Source: Kribbella sp. NBC_01245 (lineage in GTDB: Bacteria; Actinomycetota; Actinomycetes; Propionibacteriales; Kribbellaceae). Taken from it: DNA of 64,000 nucleotides. Both the position numbers and the translations under genes were made by a program. The stretch spans positions 4,836,001 to 4,900,000 of the forward strand of contig NZ_CP108487.1 of assembly GCF_036226525.1 (NCBI RefSeq), written 5' to 3'. A model generated the notes under the pieces. The model was not told the DNA's origin, searched no databases, and saw only the letters and a list, made by a program, of their open reading frames with translations. Each line of letters begins with the position of its first letter. The first letter of the stretch is position 1. This document shows positions 33,942-43,157 of this stretch, one piece after another.

Positions 33942-34627
33942 CCGGCGCCGGTGCCGGTGGTCTGGTTGGCGATATTGGAGGGCTCGCCGCGGTAGAAAGC
34001 GCGCACCCGGTACGACGCCTTGCGTTCGCCGGGCATCGTGCTCAGTTCCACGAACGTGGAATCGGCATCGATGTACCCGGCCACGCGATAGTCGGACTGG
34101 CCAAGCGACCGGATCTCCAGCAGGTATCCCTCCTCGCCCTGCGCGTTATCCGACCACGTCACGCGAGCGCCATCCGCCACCGGCACAACGCTGACGTCCG
34201 ACGGCGCCGCGCCCGCCTCCCGCACCGGCCTGACCGCCTTGGCCGTGGCGGCCTTGGGCTTGGCCGCTTTGGGCTTTGACAGGTCGACCTCAATCGGCGC
34301 CGAGACGGGCCCGAGCACGGGCGTGACCTTGTAATGGAAGGGCGTTCGCGGCATTAAGTCGGGATGCCGGAACGTCGTACGCCCGACCGGCACGAACTCG
34401 AGAATCGTGTACCGGCCTCCCGGTTCGGTAGCGAACTCGACGATCGCACTACTGGCCTCGCGGTCGATCCCGGCCCAACTCAGCTCCACGTCGACCGGTG
34501 AAACAAGCGTGGCAGTCAACGCGAGGCCGCCTCGGACAGGAGCCGGTGAGCCACCAGCCGGCCCACCGGTTCCTGAGCAACCGGTGAGCACGACCAGCAG
34601 GACAGCCGTACAGGCGAGTCGGTTCAA
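33938..34627 (-). CDS. Lipoprotein with two fibronectin type III-like domains
   Basis: Exported 229-aa protein anchored by a lipobox LTGC (Cys17). Two beta-sandwich segments follow: about 35-110 (LTATLVSPVDVELSWAGI, RTPFHYKVTPVLGP) and about 140-225 (VVPVADGARVTWSDNAQGEEGYLLEI, SYRVRAFYRGEPSNIA), which look like Fn3 repeats. A Lys/Ala-rich linker (KPKAAKPKAATAKA) separates them. No catalytic residues are seen. It lies 6 nt from the upstream secreted gene and is probably cotranscribed with it. Confidence 0.7.
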   Translation of the reverse strand: MNRLACTAVLLVVLTGCSGTGGPAGGSPAPVRGGLALTATLVSPVDVELSWAGIDREASSAIVEFATEPGGRYTILEFVPVGRTTFRHPDLMPRTPFHYKVTPVLGPVSAPIEVDLSKPKAAKPKAATAKAVRPVREAGAAPSDVSVVPVADGARVTWSDNAQGEEGYLLEIRSLGQSDYRVAGYIDADSTFVELSTMPGERKASYRVRAFYRGEPSNIANQTTGTGAG

Positions 34628-34633
34628 CGGAAC

Positions 34634-35233
34634 CTACTTCCGCCAGAACCGGATGTCGCTCCACTGCGTGGTGATAGGCCCGGCGCCACTGTTGGTGCGA
34701 TACGAGCCGAACTTGTCGTAGAAGCTGCCGCCAGGGCTGCTCATACTGTGCCGCTGGGACCCGTTGATGTAGGTCCGATGGGCGCTGCCGACCACGTGCA
34801 CGGTGTTCACGCGGACGGTGGTTCCGACCGGCGCGGCACCACTCTGAATGGTGTCACCGCCGACCCGGTAAAGGCGGCCGCCACGTTCGACGGCGAGCAT
34901 GAAGAATGGGCCGGAGCCGCTTTCGTTGAAGGTCTGTTTCAGGCTGATCCGGGTGCCGGCCATGCTGGTGATCCGGAAATAGCCCTCGAACTGGCGGCTG
35001 CCGCCGGAATAGGTGGCATACCGCCGTTCGGCGCGCTGGTCGCCGCTGGCGGTGGAGCAGGTCAGCTGGAAGGTCAGGTTGTTCACCTGGCCGCAACCGC
35101 GTTCCTGGACAGAGAAAGAGGGCGAGTACGACGTCCAGCCGCCGGGCTCGACCTCAGCCCAGGCGGTAGGGGCCACGAGCATCGATCCGAGCACGGCAGT
35201 GGTTGCCGCGAGCAAGCGTAAACGTGGGGGCAT
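34634..35233 (-). CDS. Secreted jelly-roll-like protein, possible polysaccharide lyase or binder
   Basis: Exported 199-aa protein; signal peptide MPPRLRLLAATTAVLGSMLV to AWA. The mature part is beta-rich with CGQVNNLTFQLTC, RRYATYSGGSRQFEGYFRI and DKFGSYRTNSGAGP, reminiscent of the ConA-like jelly roll of small polysaccharide lyases. I cannot name the family or confirm catalysis. ATG 35233 has GAGG at good spacing. It sits in a run of secreted wall-active proteins and probably forms an operon with the lipoprotein gene. Confidence 0.65.
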   Translation of the reverse strand: MPPRLRLLAATTAVLGSMLVAPTAWAEVEPGGWTSYSPSFSVQERGCGQVNNLTFQLTCSTASGDQRAERRYATYSGGSRQFEGYFRITSMAGTRISLKQTFNESGSGPFFMLAVERGGRLYRVGGDTIQSGAAPVGTTVRVNTVHVVGSAHRTYINGSQRHSMSSPGGSFYDKFGSYRTNSGAGPITTQWSDIRFWRK

Positions 35234-35352
35234 TGTTTACCTCATCGCAGAGAGTGGGCGGGTTACTTTCCGCGTACGCTCGCTCACGATAAGGGCAAAA
35301 GTGCTCCGGTTAGAAGAGTTCCCAGTGGAATCCTCAGCGCGTTTGTTCCACG

Positions 35353-36528
35353 TTATTTGCCGGTTTGGAGCGCGGTCCATGTCCCAGTTCCGACGATGCC
35401 GTCGACAACGAGTTGCCGGGTCGTCTGGTAGTCCCGGACCGCCGTCTTCGTCCCCGGTCCGAACTGCCCGTCGATGGCGACAGTGCGACCCAGTGCCGCC
35501 GTCAGCGATCGCTGCAGCCTACGGACGGCTGTGCCGGTTGAACCCTCACTGAGCGTCGGTTTATCTCCCGCCGACAAGAGCGCCGTCCACGTCTTAGACC
35601 CGACTATGCCGTCCGCTAGCAGCCCCACCCGGCTCTGGAACGCCTTGGCCGCATCAGTTGTCGCGGCATCGAAGGACCCCGTAGGCGGTTCAGCCATGCC
35701 GAGCAAACACTGCGCCGCCATCACGGACCCGCCGGTCGAACCGGCCTGCAACGTGGGGTAGCTCGTGAACTCGGCATTGGTGTTCGCACAGGTCTGGACC
35801 CCACTGACCAGGCTGTTCGCGGCAGCCTCGCCCTTTGCGACGGCATCAGTCGCGCTCTCGATCGGCGAAGCACTGACGCCCGGGAAGAGGATGTACGTCA
35901 CGACGGCGCCGGAAACGCCTCCGGTGGCAGGGTTCGGGTTGATGCCGAGCAGTTGCGCGAGCTTGTACGACCCCTCACCGATCGCGCCGGACGGACCCGC
36001 GTCGCCGACAACGGCGTACGCGACCTTGCCCTGGTAGACGACCGCCGCGACGGTCGCACCCCTGATCCCCGCCGTCTTGTAGTCCCAGGTCGAACTCGGC
36101 AACGGTACGACGATGAACGGCAGACCGGCCGAATTCAGCGGGCGTCCATCGGACTGATGCCACGAGGTATCCGGCTGGAACCAGGGATCGGCGTTCTCGT
36201 TGCACTGCGTGGTCCGCTGGCCATCGCAGTCGATATCGAGGTCAGCCGTCCAATGCACCGCGCCGCCGGTCTTGCAGACGGGAATGTTCCGCGTCCCGCC
36301 CGCGTCGTGCGCGTACATCCCGCTCGACAGCTGGTTCGAGCAGCCCGCCACCTTTGCCCTCAACTGATCCGCGGTCGGCCCCGCCAGCACCCCCGCCTCG
36401 GCCTCCGGGTGCACGGACACGAGCATCGAGACGAAGGTGGCGACCAGCATCGCCACCACCAGCAACCGCCGCCCACCCAAACCCACCGAGCCCACCGAGC
36501 CCACCGAGTGCCTAATCAAAGCCTCCAC
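35353..36528 (-). CDS. Secreted chitosanase, GH75, with two peptidoglycan-binding-like domains
   Basis: Exported 391-aa enzyme. The signal anchor is at about residues 20-45 and the GH75 domain at about 52-220, with catalytic-region DLDIDCDG at 96-103 and GPSGAIGE, whose Glu185 is a candidate general acid. Two C-terminal PG_binding_1-type repeats (AFQSRVGLLADGIVGSKTWTALL and YQTTRQLVVDGIVGTGTWTAL) should anchor it to polymer. It hydrolyses chitosan, probably from fungal walls. GTG 36528 is used; the N-terminus contains a triplicated SVG. The start lacks a clear ribosome binding site. Confidence 0.87.
   Translation of the reverse strand: MEALIRHSVGSVGSVGLGGRRLLVVAMLVATFVSMLVSVHPEAEAGVLAGPTADQLRAKVAGCSNQLSSGMYAHDAGGTRNIPVCKTGGAVHWTADLDIDCDGQRTTQCNENADPWFQPDTSWHQSDGRPLNSAGLPFIVVPLPSSTWDYKTAGIRGATVAAVVYQGKVAYAVVGDAGPSGAIGEGSYKLAQLLGINPNPATGGVSGAVVTYILFPGVSASPIESATDAVAKGEAAANSLVSGVQTCANTNAEFTSYPTLQAGSTGGSVMAAQCLLGMAEPPTGSFDAATTDAAKAFQSRVGLLADGIVGSKTWTALLSAGDKPTLSEGSTGTAVRRLQRSLTAALGRTVAIDGQFGPGTKTAVRDYQTTRQLVVDGIVGTGTWTALQTGK
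36482..36508 (-). repeat. Three tandem 9-bp repeats at the chitosanase N-terminus
   Basis: CCCACCGAG occurs three times in succession (36482-36490, 36491-36499, 36500-36508) and encodes a repeated SVG just before the signal anchor. The unit is a multiple of three, so slippage would keep the frame. Confidence 0.8.
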
Positions 36529-36614
36529 GGATCATGTAGCCATCTGTCCGCAGAGTATCCGCATTGCGTAACCTTTTACCAGTTTCGGCTATCGGACGTT
36601 AGCCGGTTCCACCC

Positions 36615-36639
36615 GTGTCACCCCCTGATCGATGGGTAC
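36615..36639 (+). promoter_or_regulatory. Sigma-B-type promoter for the SRPBCC gene
   Basis: GTGT (36615-36618), 15 nt, then GGGTAC (36634-36639), ending 39 nt before ATG 36679. It fits GNNT-N14-16-GGGTAC. Confidence 0.5.
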
Positions 36640-36678
36640 CCGAGGGGAGAACCCCACAGATCAAGGAGGTACGAGCCG

Positions 36679-37131
36679 ATGAGCACCATCACCGAATCGG
36701 TCGACGTGGCAGTCCCGATCACCGCGGTCTACAACCAGTGGACCCAATTCGAGTCGTTCCCGGCCTTTATGGACGGTGTTGAGGCGATCCGGCAGATCGA
36801 CCCCACGCACACGCACTGGGTCACCAAGGTCGGCGGTGCCACGCGCGAGTTCGACGCGACCATCACGGAGCAGCACCCCGACGAGCGGGTGGCGTGGAAG
36901 TCCGACAACGGGCCGACCCACGCCGGCGTAGTGACGTTCCACAAGCTCGACGACACCCACACCAGGGTGACCGCGCAGATGGAAATCGATCCGGAGGGCT
37001 TCGCCGAGAAGGTCGGCGACAAGCTCGGCGTGATCGAGGGCAAGGTGAAGGGCGACATGAAGCGCTTCAAGGCGTTCATGGAGAGTCGCGGCAGCGAGAC
37101 CGGCGCCTGGCGCGGCGACGTTGCCCGCTGA
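36679..37131 (+). CDS. SRPBCC family protein (polyketide cyclase/dehydrase-like)
   Basis: 150-aa helix-grip protein. The START-like pattern is ITESVDVAVPITAVYNQWTQFESFPAFMDGVEAI, then strands to VTAQMEIDPEGF and the long C-terminal helix KVKGDMKRFKAFMESRG. Members bind hydrophobic ligands; YP-type small forms are often stress-induced. ATG 36679 has a full AAGGAGGT site at ideal spacing, pointing to high expression. A sigma-B-type promoter precedes it and a hairpin follows. Confidence 0.8.
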   Translation: MSTITESVDVAVPITAVYNQWTQFESFPAFMDGVEAIRQIDPTHTHWVTKVGGATREFDATITEQHPDERVAWKSDNGPTHAGVVTFHKLDDTHTRVTAQMEIDPEGFAEKVGDKLGVIEGKVKGDMKRFKAFMESRGSETGAWRGDVAR

Positions 37132-37146
37132 CCCCGCACAGACCAC

Positions 37147-37177
37147 GCTGCCCCGAGCCCGCCAGGGCCGGGGCAGC
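37147..37177. terminator. Hairpin between SRPBCC and hsp20 genes
   Basis: Arms GCTGCCCCG (37147-37155) and CGGGGCAGC (37169-37177) with a 13-nt loop lie between two convergent genes and can serve both. Confidence 0.75.
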
Positions 37178-37184
37178 GTCGATC

Positions 37185-37232
37185 GCGGCTCAGGAGCTGA
37201 GCGGCTCAGGAGCTGAGCGGCTCAGGAGCTGA
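37185..37232. repeat. Three perfect tandem 16-bp repeats at the hsp20 3' end
   Basis: GCGGCTCAGGAGCTGA is present three times without change. The unit contains the self-complementary GCTCAG-GAG-CTGAGC. The hsp20 stop codon and last two Ser codons lie within the third copy. 16 bp is not a multiple of three, so copy changes would shift the tail if inside the coding part. Confidence 0.9.
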
Positions 37233-37665
37233 TCTGCTGCCGCTCGGTACCGGCCGAACCGACGGCGATCTTGCGCGGCTTGGCCTTCTCGGCGATCGGG
37301 ATTCGCAGGGTCAGCACGCCGGTGTCGTAGTGAGCCTCGATCCGGTCGGCGTCGAGCGTGTCACCGAGGAACAGTTGGCGCGAGAACACGCCCAGCGGCC
37401 GTTCGGCGACCTGCATCTCGACGTCGTCGGGGACCTCGATCGGGCGGCGCTCCGCCTTCACGGTGAGCACGTTGCGCTCGACGTCCAGGTCGATCGCGTC
37501 CGGGCTCACCCCGGGCAGATCGAACACCACGACGAACTCGTCACCACTGCGGTAAGCGTCCATCGGCATCGGGCTCGGCCGTGACCACGTGCCTGGCGCG
37601 GCGGCGCCGAGGACCTGCTGGGCCAGCCGGTCGAACTCACGGAACGGGTCAGTGCGCATCAACAT
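37222..37665 (-). CDS. Hsp20/alpha-crystallin family small heat shock protein
   Basis: 147-aa ATP-independent holdase. The alpha-crystallin domain spans about 38-135 with [19 protein letters not shown] and the [18 protein letters not shown] end; the family I-x-I/V tail motif is replaced by IAVGS and a short QQISS. ATG 37665 follows AGGAGG. It is divergent from a putative Hsp18-type regulator over 147 bp with direct repeats. Its 3' end runs into a triplicated 16-mer. Confidence 0.9.
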   Translation of the reverse strand: MLMRTDPFREFDRLAQQVLGAAAPGTWSRPSPMPMDAYRSGDEFVVVFDLPGVSPDAIDLDVERNVLTVKAERRPIEVPDDVEMQVAERPLGVFSRQLFLGDTLDADRIEAHYDTGVLTLRIPIAEKAKPRKIAVGSAGTERQQISS

Positions 37666-37736
37666 CGCCTTTCCACCTCCTGTTTTGTCGTTGAGCGACG
37701 GTGGTCAATACGCACTTACCGTTGTAACATGTCATC

Positions 37737-37775
37737 GGAACGACGACAAGTAGCATTGTCACTGAAACGACGACA
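37737..37775. promoter_or_regulatory. Direct repeats in the hsp20/regulator intergenic region
   Basis: GGAACGACGACA (37737-37748) and GAAACGACGACA (37764-37775) are 27 bp apart start to start. This could be a binding site for the divergent regulator; no HAIR or CIRCE element is seen. Confidence 0.4.
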
Positions 37776-37812
37776 GCCTTGACGCGCCACGACCTGGACG
37801 GAGCGCTTCCCG

Positions 37813-38481
37813 ATGCCCCTCGACGCCGAAGCCCCAACGCGACCGGCCGCCGATGCCGTCCGAGTCCTGACCGACCTGCTCGCCGGCCTGGACAACTCGA
37901 ACGGCTCAGGCGAAGGCAAAGGCACGACGCGAGCCGACGTCCTCGCCGGGCTGACGGAACTCCGCACCCTCCTGCAAGAGGTCGCCCGCTGGGAGCCGCT
38001 GTTGATCAGCGCCGCCCGCGATCGCGGCGCGAGCTGGGCCGAGATCGCTCCGGCCCTCGGCCTCGCCAGTCGCCAGGCCGCCGAACGGCGCTTCTTGCGA
38101 CTCGAACACCAAACCGGACACGCGGGCCTGACCGGTGATCAACGCGTCCAGGCGACTCGAGACCGCCGGGCGGGCGATCGAGCCGTGGCCGGTTGGGCCC
38201 GCGGCAATTCGGCGGCTCTACGCGGCCTGGCCGGCCAGATCACCGCGCTGGAAGGCCTCGATCCCGCGACCCAGGCTTGCGTCGACCGCGTCCGCGCCGC
38301 ACTCGGCGAGAACGACACCGCCGCCTTGATCGAGCCCCTCGCGGAAGTGGCGCCGCGACTCGCCACCACCCATTCAGCCCTGGCGGATCAACTCGCGGCC
38401 GTTGCCGCGGGCACCGCGAGTGCCCGCCGGCAGACCAGCTCAAGTCAGACCAGCTCAGCGAAGAAGGAGGACGCCCCGTGA
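37813..38481 (+). CDS. Putative Hsp18-type transcriptional regulator
   Basis: 222-aa soluble protein of the group often annotated as HSP18 transcriptional regulator in actinomycetes, usually beside an Hsp20 gene as here. The middle carries a helix-turn-helix-like WEPLLISAARDRGASWAEIAPALGLASRQAAERRFLRL (about 56-95). The rest is Ala-rich and helical, ending in a Ser/Thr/Gln tail. The regulatory role rests on the HTH and the divergent hsp20. ATG 37813 has GGACGGAG upstream; its stop overlaps the next start (GTGA). Confidence 0.7.
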   Translation: MPLDAEAPTRPAADAVRVLTDLLAGLDNSNGSGEGKGTTRADVLAGLTELRTLLQEVARWEPLLISAARDRGASWAEIAPALGLASRQAAERRFLRLEHQTGHAGLTGDQRVQATRDRRAGDRAVAGWARGNSAALRGLAGQITALEGLDPATQACVDRVRAALGENDTAALIEPLAEVAPRLATTHSALADQLAAVAAGTASARRQTSSSQTSSAKKEDAP

Positions 38482-38867
38482 AGCTGTTGTTCGAGCTCCG
38501 TCCGGTCGAACACCTCGACGCCAGTGTGGACTACTACCGTGACCTCGGTCTGGTGCCGATGAGCTGGCCGGACGACGATACGGTTTTGCTCGGCTCGGAT
38601 CGTTCGGAACGACCCACGCTGATGCTGGTGCGCGACCCGGTCGAATCCGCGTTGCGGTCGGGCGCGATCTACGAGGTCGGCGATGTGGACGCCTTCTACA
38701 CCGAGCACCGTGGTCTCGATTGGCTGGTGCCGCCGTCCGACCGCTCGACCGGCCGGTATGCCGTGTTCGCCGATCGGACCGGTGCCGCCGTACGTCTGCT
38801 CGACTATCGCCCGTACGAGCAGCGCATCCGAGACCTGACCCCTCCCGCGTTAGCCGCCGTCAGCTAA
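38478..38867 (+). CDS. VOC/glyoxalase-fold protein
   Basis: 129-aa protein with the two beta-alpha-beta-beta-beta modules of the VOC superfamily: [22 protein letters not shown], then [18 protein letters not shown] and [17 protein letters not shown]. It may be a small-molecule lyase, dioxygenase or binding protein. GTG 38478, with GGAGG upstream, overlaps the stop of the regulator gene, so the two are coupled. Its stop overlaps the convergent phosphoketolase gene by 8 bp. Confidence 0.75.
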   Translation: MKLLFELRPVEHLDASVDYYRDLGLVPMSWPDDDTVLLGSDRSERPTLMLVRDPVESALRSGAIYEVGDVDAFYTEHRGLDWLVPPSDRSTGRYAVFADRTGAAVRLLDYRPYEQRIRDLTPPALAAVS

Positions 38868-41241
38868 AGCGCCGATCCCAGCGCCACTCGCGGACCTCGG
38901 GCAGGTCCTCGCCGTACTTGTTGACGTACACGTGATGCCGTACCCGCTGGTCCTCCAGGTACTGCCGGACCGCGACCGCGCGACTGCCGAGCCCGGGCAC
39001 GCGATCGATCACGTCCATCGCGAGGTGGTAGCGGTCGAGGTTGTTGCGCACGACCATGTCGAACGGCGTCGTGGTGGTGCCCTCCTCGATGTACCCCCGC
39101 ACGTGCAGGTTGTCGTGGTTGTGCCGCCGGTACGTCAATCGATGGATCAGCCAGGGATAACCGTGGTACGCGAAGATCACTGGTTTGTCGGTCGTGAACA
39201 ATGCGTCGAACTGCGGATCGGTCAACCCATGCGGGTGTTCGGCGGGATCCTGTAAACGCATCAGGTCGACCACGTTCACGACCCGGATCCGCAGCTCGGG
39301 CAGGTGCTCGCGCAGCAGGTCGACCGCCGCGAGCGTCTCCATCGTCGGCACGTCGCCCGCGCAGGCCATCACCACCTGCGGATCACCCTGGTCGTTGCTC
39401 GCCCATGGCCAAACCCCGGCACCACGCGCGCAGTGCAACGCCGCCGACTCCCAGTCCAGCCAGCTCGGTTGCGGTTGCTTGCCCGCGACAACGACATTCA
39501 CGTAGTTCCGCGTCCGCAGGCAATGGTCCATCGTCGACAGCAGGGTGTTCGTATCCGGCGGCAAGTAGACTCGGATCACCTCGGCCTTCTTGTTCACCAC
39601 ATGGTCGATGAACCCGGGATCCTGGTGCGAGAAGCCGTTGTGGTCTTGGCGCCAGACGTGCGAAGTGAGCAGATAGTTCAGCGACGGGATCTGCCGGCGC
39701 CACTCCAGCCGGTTGATCGTCTTCAGCCATTTGGCGTGCTGGTTGAACATCGAGTCGACGATGTGCACGAACGCCTCGTACGACGAGAAGACGCCGTGCC
39801 GCCCGGTCAGCAGGTATCCCTCGAGCCAGCCCTGCAAGGTGTGCTCGCTGAGCATCTCCATCACCCGGCCGTCCAGCGCGAGATGCTCGTCGGTGTCGCG
39901 GGTGTTCGCGTTCCAGGCCTTACCGGTCACCTCGTAGACCGCTGACAGCCGGTTCGACTCGGTCTCGTCCGGGCCGACCAAGCGGAAGTTCCGGTACGGC
40001 GCGTTGGCGGTGAAGACGTCGCGCAGATAGGCGCCGAGGACCCGTGTGGCCTCGGCGTCCTCCGCACCCGGCAGCTTCACCGCGACGGCGTACTCGGCCG
40101 GATCGGGTAGCTCCAGATCGCGCGCCAGCAGACCGCCGTTCGCGTGCGGGTTGGAGCCCATCCGCAGCTCGGGCCCCGGTGCCAACTCCAGCAGCTCGGG
40201 CACCGGTCGGCCGTCCGCGTCGAACAGCTCCTCGGGCCGGTAACTGCGCAGCCAATCCTCCAGTTGCCGCCGGTGATCCTCGTTGTTCCGCACACCCGAC
40301 AGCGGCACCTGGTGCGACCGCCAGGTGTCCTCGACCGGCTGGCCGTCGACCACGCTCGGCCCGGTCCAGCCCTTCGGCGTACGCAGCACGATCATCGGCC
40401 ACACCGGCCGCGTCGTCAGCCCCTGCGGGGATCGCGCCTCGGTCTGGATCTCGTCGATCCGGTCCAGGCATCGATCCAGCGCCGCCGCCATCGCCTGATG
40501 AACCTCGGCCGGCTCGGAACCCTCGACCAGGAACGGCTCATGCCCATACCCCTCCAGCAGGCTGGTCAGCTCCTCGTCACCGATCCGCGCGAGCAGGGTC
40601 GGGTTGGCGATCTTGTATCCGTTCAAATGCAGAATCGGCAGTACGGCGCCATCGCCGCGCGGGTCGAGGAACTTGTTCGAGTGCCAGGAGGTCGCGAGTG
40701 GACCGGATTCGGCCTCGCCGTCGCCGATCACGCAGGCGACGACCAGGTCGGGATTGTCGAAGGCGGCGCCGTACGCGTGACTGAGCGAATAGCCGAGTTC
40801 ACCGCCCTCGTTGATCGATCCGGGCACCTCGGGCGCCACGTGACTCGGAATACCGCCCGGGAACGAGAACTGCTTGAACAACCGGCCCATCCCGGCCAGA
40901 TCCCTGGTGGTGTTGGGATAGACCTCGGTCCAGCTTCCTTCGAGCCACGTGTTCGCCACGATGGCGGGACCACCGTGACCGGGGCCGATGACGTACAGCA
41001 TCCGGCGTTCGCGTTGGCGGATCACCCGGTTGAGGTGGGCGTAGATCAGGTTCAGGCCGGGTGTCGTACCCCAGTGGCCGAGGAGGCGGGGTTTGAGGTG
41101 GTCCGGCGCCAGCGGTTCGGCCAGGAGCGGGTTGGCCATGAGGTAGATCTGCCCGACGGACAGGTAGTTCGCGGCCCGCCAGTACGCGTCCAGGCCGCGC
41201 AGTTCGTCGTCGGTCAGCGGGCTGGTCTCGATCCTTTGCAC
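38860..41241 (-). CDS. xfp: Phosphoketolase
   Basis: 793-aa thiamine-diphosphate enzyme that splits xylulose 5-phosphate (and often fructose 6-phosphate) to acetyl phosphate. Visible blocks: [38 protein letters not shown], the ThDP segment [33 protein letters not shown] and [16 protein letters not shown]. Length is normal. GTG 41241 lies 13 nt after the alcohol dehydrogenase stop, so the two form an operon headed by a sigma-B-type promoter. It would give ATP and acetyl units under stress or low oxygen; that is inference. Confidence 0.93.
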   Translation of the reverse strand: MQRIETSPLTDDELRGLDAYWRAANYLSVGQIYLMANPLLAEPLAPDHLKPRLLGHWGTTPGLNLIYAHLNRVIRQRERRMLYVIGPGHGGPAIVANTWLEGSWTEVYPNTTRDLAGMGRLFKQFSFPGGIPSHVAPEVPGSINEGGELGYSLSHAYGAAFDNPDLVVACVIGDGEAESGPLATSWHSNKFLDPRGDGAVLPILHLNGYKIANPTLLARIGDEELTSLLEGYGHEPFLVEGSEPAEVHQAMAAALDRCLDRIDEIQTEARSPQGLTTRPVWPMIVLRTPKGWTGPSVVDGQPVEDTWRSHQVPLSGVRNNEDHRRQLEDWLRSYRPEELFDADGRPVPELLELAPGPELRMGSNPHANGGLLARDLELPDPAEYAVAVKLPGAEDAEATRVLGAYLRDVFTANAPYRNFRLVGPDETESNRLSAVYEVTGKAWNANTRDTDEHLALDGRVMEMLSEHTLQGWLEGYLLTGRHGVFSSYEAFVHIVDSMFNQHAKWLKTINRLEWRRQIPSLNYLLTSHVWRQDHNGFSHQDPGFIDHVVNKKAEVIRVYLPPDTNTLLSTMDHCLRTRNYVNVVVAGKQPQPSWLDWESAALHCARGAGVWPWASNDQGDPQVVMACAGDVPTMETLAAVDLLREHLPELRIRVVNVVDLMRLQDPAEHPHGLTDPQFDALFTTDKPVIFAYHGYPWLIHRLTYRRHNHDNLHVRGYIEEGTTTTPFDMVVRNNLDRYHLAMDVIDRVPGLGSRAVAVRQYLEDQRVRHHVYVNKYGEDLPEVREWRWDRRFS

Positions 41242-41254
41242 GCTTGCCTCCTGG

Positions 41255-42433
41255 TCACGGGTTCAGCAGGACCTTCACGGCGCCGTCCTGCTTCTTCTGG
41301 AACATCTCGTACGCCGCGGGGCCCTCGGACAGCGGCAAGTGGTGCGTCGCGAACAGGTCGACGCCGAGGATGTCGTCGTCCCCGAGCAACGGGAGGATGT
41401 CGTCGGCCCAGCGTCGAACGTTGGCCTGGCCCATTCGCAGCTGCACCTGCTTGTCGAACATCACCAGCAGCGGCAGCGGATCGGCCGCACCCCCGTACAC
41501 GCCGATCAGCGAAATCGTGCCGCCGCGGCGAACCATGTCGATCGCCGTGTAGAGGGCGGCCAGCCGGTCCACGCCGGCGGTCTGCATCAGCTTGCGCGCG
41601 ACCACGTCCGGCAGCAGGCCCGTGAGCTGCTGGCCGACCTTGGCGACGGGCGAACCGTGCGCTTCCATCCCGACGGCGTCGATCACGGAATCCGGGCCGC
41701 GTCCGTCGGTCAGATCCCGGACGACGTTGACGATGTCCTTGTGATCGTTCAGGTTGAGCGTTTCCACCGCGCGGATCTTGGCTCGCTCCAGCCGCTCGGG
41801 GACCAGGTCGACGCCGATGACGCGCAGGCCGCGATGTACGGCGATGCGGGCGGCCATGTCGCCGATCGGACCCAGGCCCAGTACGACGACCGTGCCGTCC
41901 TTGGGCACCGCGGCGTACTCGACGGCCTGCCAGGCGGTCGGCAGCACGTCGGACAGGTAGACGAACCGGTCGTCGGGCGGGCCGTGCGGGATCTTGATCG
42001 GGCCGTACTGCGCTTGCGGGACGCGCAGGTACTCGGCTTGCCCGCCCGGCACCTGGCCGTACAACTTGGTGTAACCGAAGAGCGCGGCGCCCATGCCCTG
42101 GTCGGTGACCTGGGTGGTCTCGCACTGCGTCTGCAAGCCCTGCTCGCACATGAAGCACCGGCCGCAGGCGATCTGGAACGGGATGACGACCCGGTCGCCG
42201 GTCTTGAGCCCGTCCAGCTCCGAGCCCACCTCGACGACCTCACCCATCGGTTCGTGACCGAGAACGTCGCCGGGGTCGAGGAACGGCGCGAGCACCTCGT
42301 ACAGGTGCAGATCGGAGCCGCAGATGCCGGTCGACGTGACCTTGATGATCGCGTCGGTCGGCTCTTGGATGACGGGATCGGGGACATCGCTGTACTCGAT
42401 CTTGCGTTTCCCTTGCCAGGTCAGCGCTCTCAC
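41255..42433 (-). CDS. Zinc-dependent alcohol dehydrogenase, formaldehyde-dehydrogenase-like
   Basis: 392-aa medium-chain dehydrogenase. Catalytic zinc ligands are the Cys of GICGSDLH and GHE of LGHEPMGEV; the structural zinc Cys cluster is [15 protein letters not shown]. The NAD motif [10 protein letters not shown] follows VVV. It resembles glutathione-independent formaldehyde dehydrogenases in length and the [11 protein letters not shown] region, but the substrate is unproven. GTG 42433. First gene of the ADH-phosphoketolase operon; promoter GTTC-N14-GGGTAC. Confidence 0.88.
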   Translation of the reverse strand: MRALTWQGKRKIEYSDVPDPVIQEPTDAIIKVTSTGICGSDLHLYEVLAPFLDPGDVLGHEPMGEVVEVGSELDGLKTGDRVVIPFQIACGRCFMCEQGLQTQCETTQVTDQGMGAALFGYTKLYGQVPGGQAEYLRVPQAQYGPIKIPHGPPDDRFVYLSDVLPTAWQAVEYAAVPKDGTVVVLGLGPIGDMAARIAVHRGLRVIGVDLVPERLERAKIRAVETLNLNDHKDIVNVVRDLTDGRGPDSVIDAVGMEAHGSPVAKVGQQLTGLLPDVVARKLMQTAGVDRLAALYTAIDMVRRGGTISLIGVYGGAADPLPLLVMFDKQVQLRMGQANVRRWADDILPLLGDDDILGVDLFATHHLPLSEGPAAYEMFQKKQDGAVKVLLNP

Positions 42434-42463
42434 TGCGGCCTCCGTTGGTTTCGTGCCGCCCCA

Positions 42464-42495
42464 GTACCCGGGTTATGGCGATTGAACCGGGGTAC
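42464..42495. promoter_or_regulatory. Two overlapping divergent sigma-B-type promoters
   Basis: Plus strand: GTTA (42472-42475), 14 nt, GGGTAC (42490-42495), 36 nt before the hemerythrin start. Minus strand: GTTC (42484-42487), 14 nt, GGGTAC (42464-42469), 30 nt before the ADH start. The elements interlock and form part of a ~51-bp imperfect dyad (42454-42504). Confidence 0.7.
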
Positions 42496-42531
42496 CGGGC
42501 GGCAGCACAACACCTAGAGAGGAGCACTGCC

Positions 42532-43092
42532 GTGGCCGGAGACGTTGTCGAACTGATCATGCAGGACCATCGCGAGGTGGAGCGCCTCTTCGACGAGCTG
42601 AAGAAGCACCCGGAGAAGCGGCCGAACCTCGTACCCGTTCTGACCACCTTGCTGACCGCTCACAGCCGGGCCGAGGAAGCCGAGGTCTATCCCGCGGCCA
42701 AGGACGAGGCCGGCGAGACCGAAGAGGTCGCCCACAGCCAGGAGGAGCATGTCCAGGCGGACAAGCTGCTCGAAAAACTGGCCGCTGCTGATCCGATGGC
42801 GCCTGACTTCGACCAGGTGCTGGACGAGCTTGTCGAAGCCGTCACGCATCACGTCGAGGAGGAGGAGAAGAAGGTCCTGCCCGGTATCCAGGCCCGTCTC
42901 AGCGAGGAACGACGGCTGGAACTTGGAGACGCCTTCCTCGTCAGCCGTGAGAAGCACCTGGGCCAGCAGCCGGCGGACACCACGAAGGAACAGCTCCTGC
43001 AGCAGGCCGGCAATGCCGATATCAGCGGCGTCTCCGGGCTCGGCAAGGACGAGCTGAAGGAAGAACTCCGGAAGCAATCAGAGGACAGCTGA
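42532..43092 (+). CDS. Hemerythrin domain protein
   Basis: 186-aa protein with an HHE four-helix bundle: MQDHREVERLFDELKKH, LTAHSRAEEAEVYPAAKDE, HSQEEHVQADKLL and HHVEEEEKKVLPGI carry the His/Glu ligands expected for a di-iron site. The C-terminal GLGKDELKEELRK segment resembles a small Rho-N/SAP-like motif. Role likely O2, NO or iron handling under stress. GTG 42532 has AGAGGAG upstream. It has its own sigma-B-type promoter and a terminator. Confidence 0.85.
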   Translation: MAGDVVELIMQDHREVERLFDELKKHPEKRPNLVPVLTTLLTAHSRAEEAEVYPAAKDEAGETEEVAHSQEEHVQADKLLEKLAAADPMAPDFDQVLDELVEAVTHHVEEEEKKVLPGIQARLSEERRLELGDAFLVSREKHLGQQPADTTKEQLLQQAGNADISGVSGLGKDELKEELRKQSEDS

Positions 43093-43114
43093 TGCCCTGA
43101 CAGCTCCACCACCC

Positions 43115-43154
43115 AACGGCGGCCGCTACGAGGACTCCTGTAGCGGCCGCTGTT
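43115..43154. terminator. Bidirectional hairpin after hemerythrin and GH13 genes
   Basis: A stem of about 15 bp with one G-U pair (43115-43129 with 43140-43154; core GCGGCCGCTAC) and a 10-nt loop lies between two convergent genes, with T-rich flank on the plus strand. Confidence 0.85.
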
Positions 43155-43157
43155 TGG

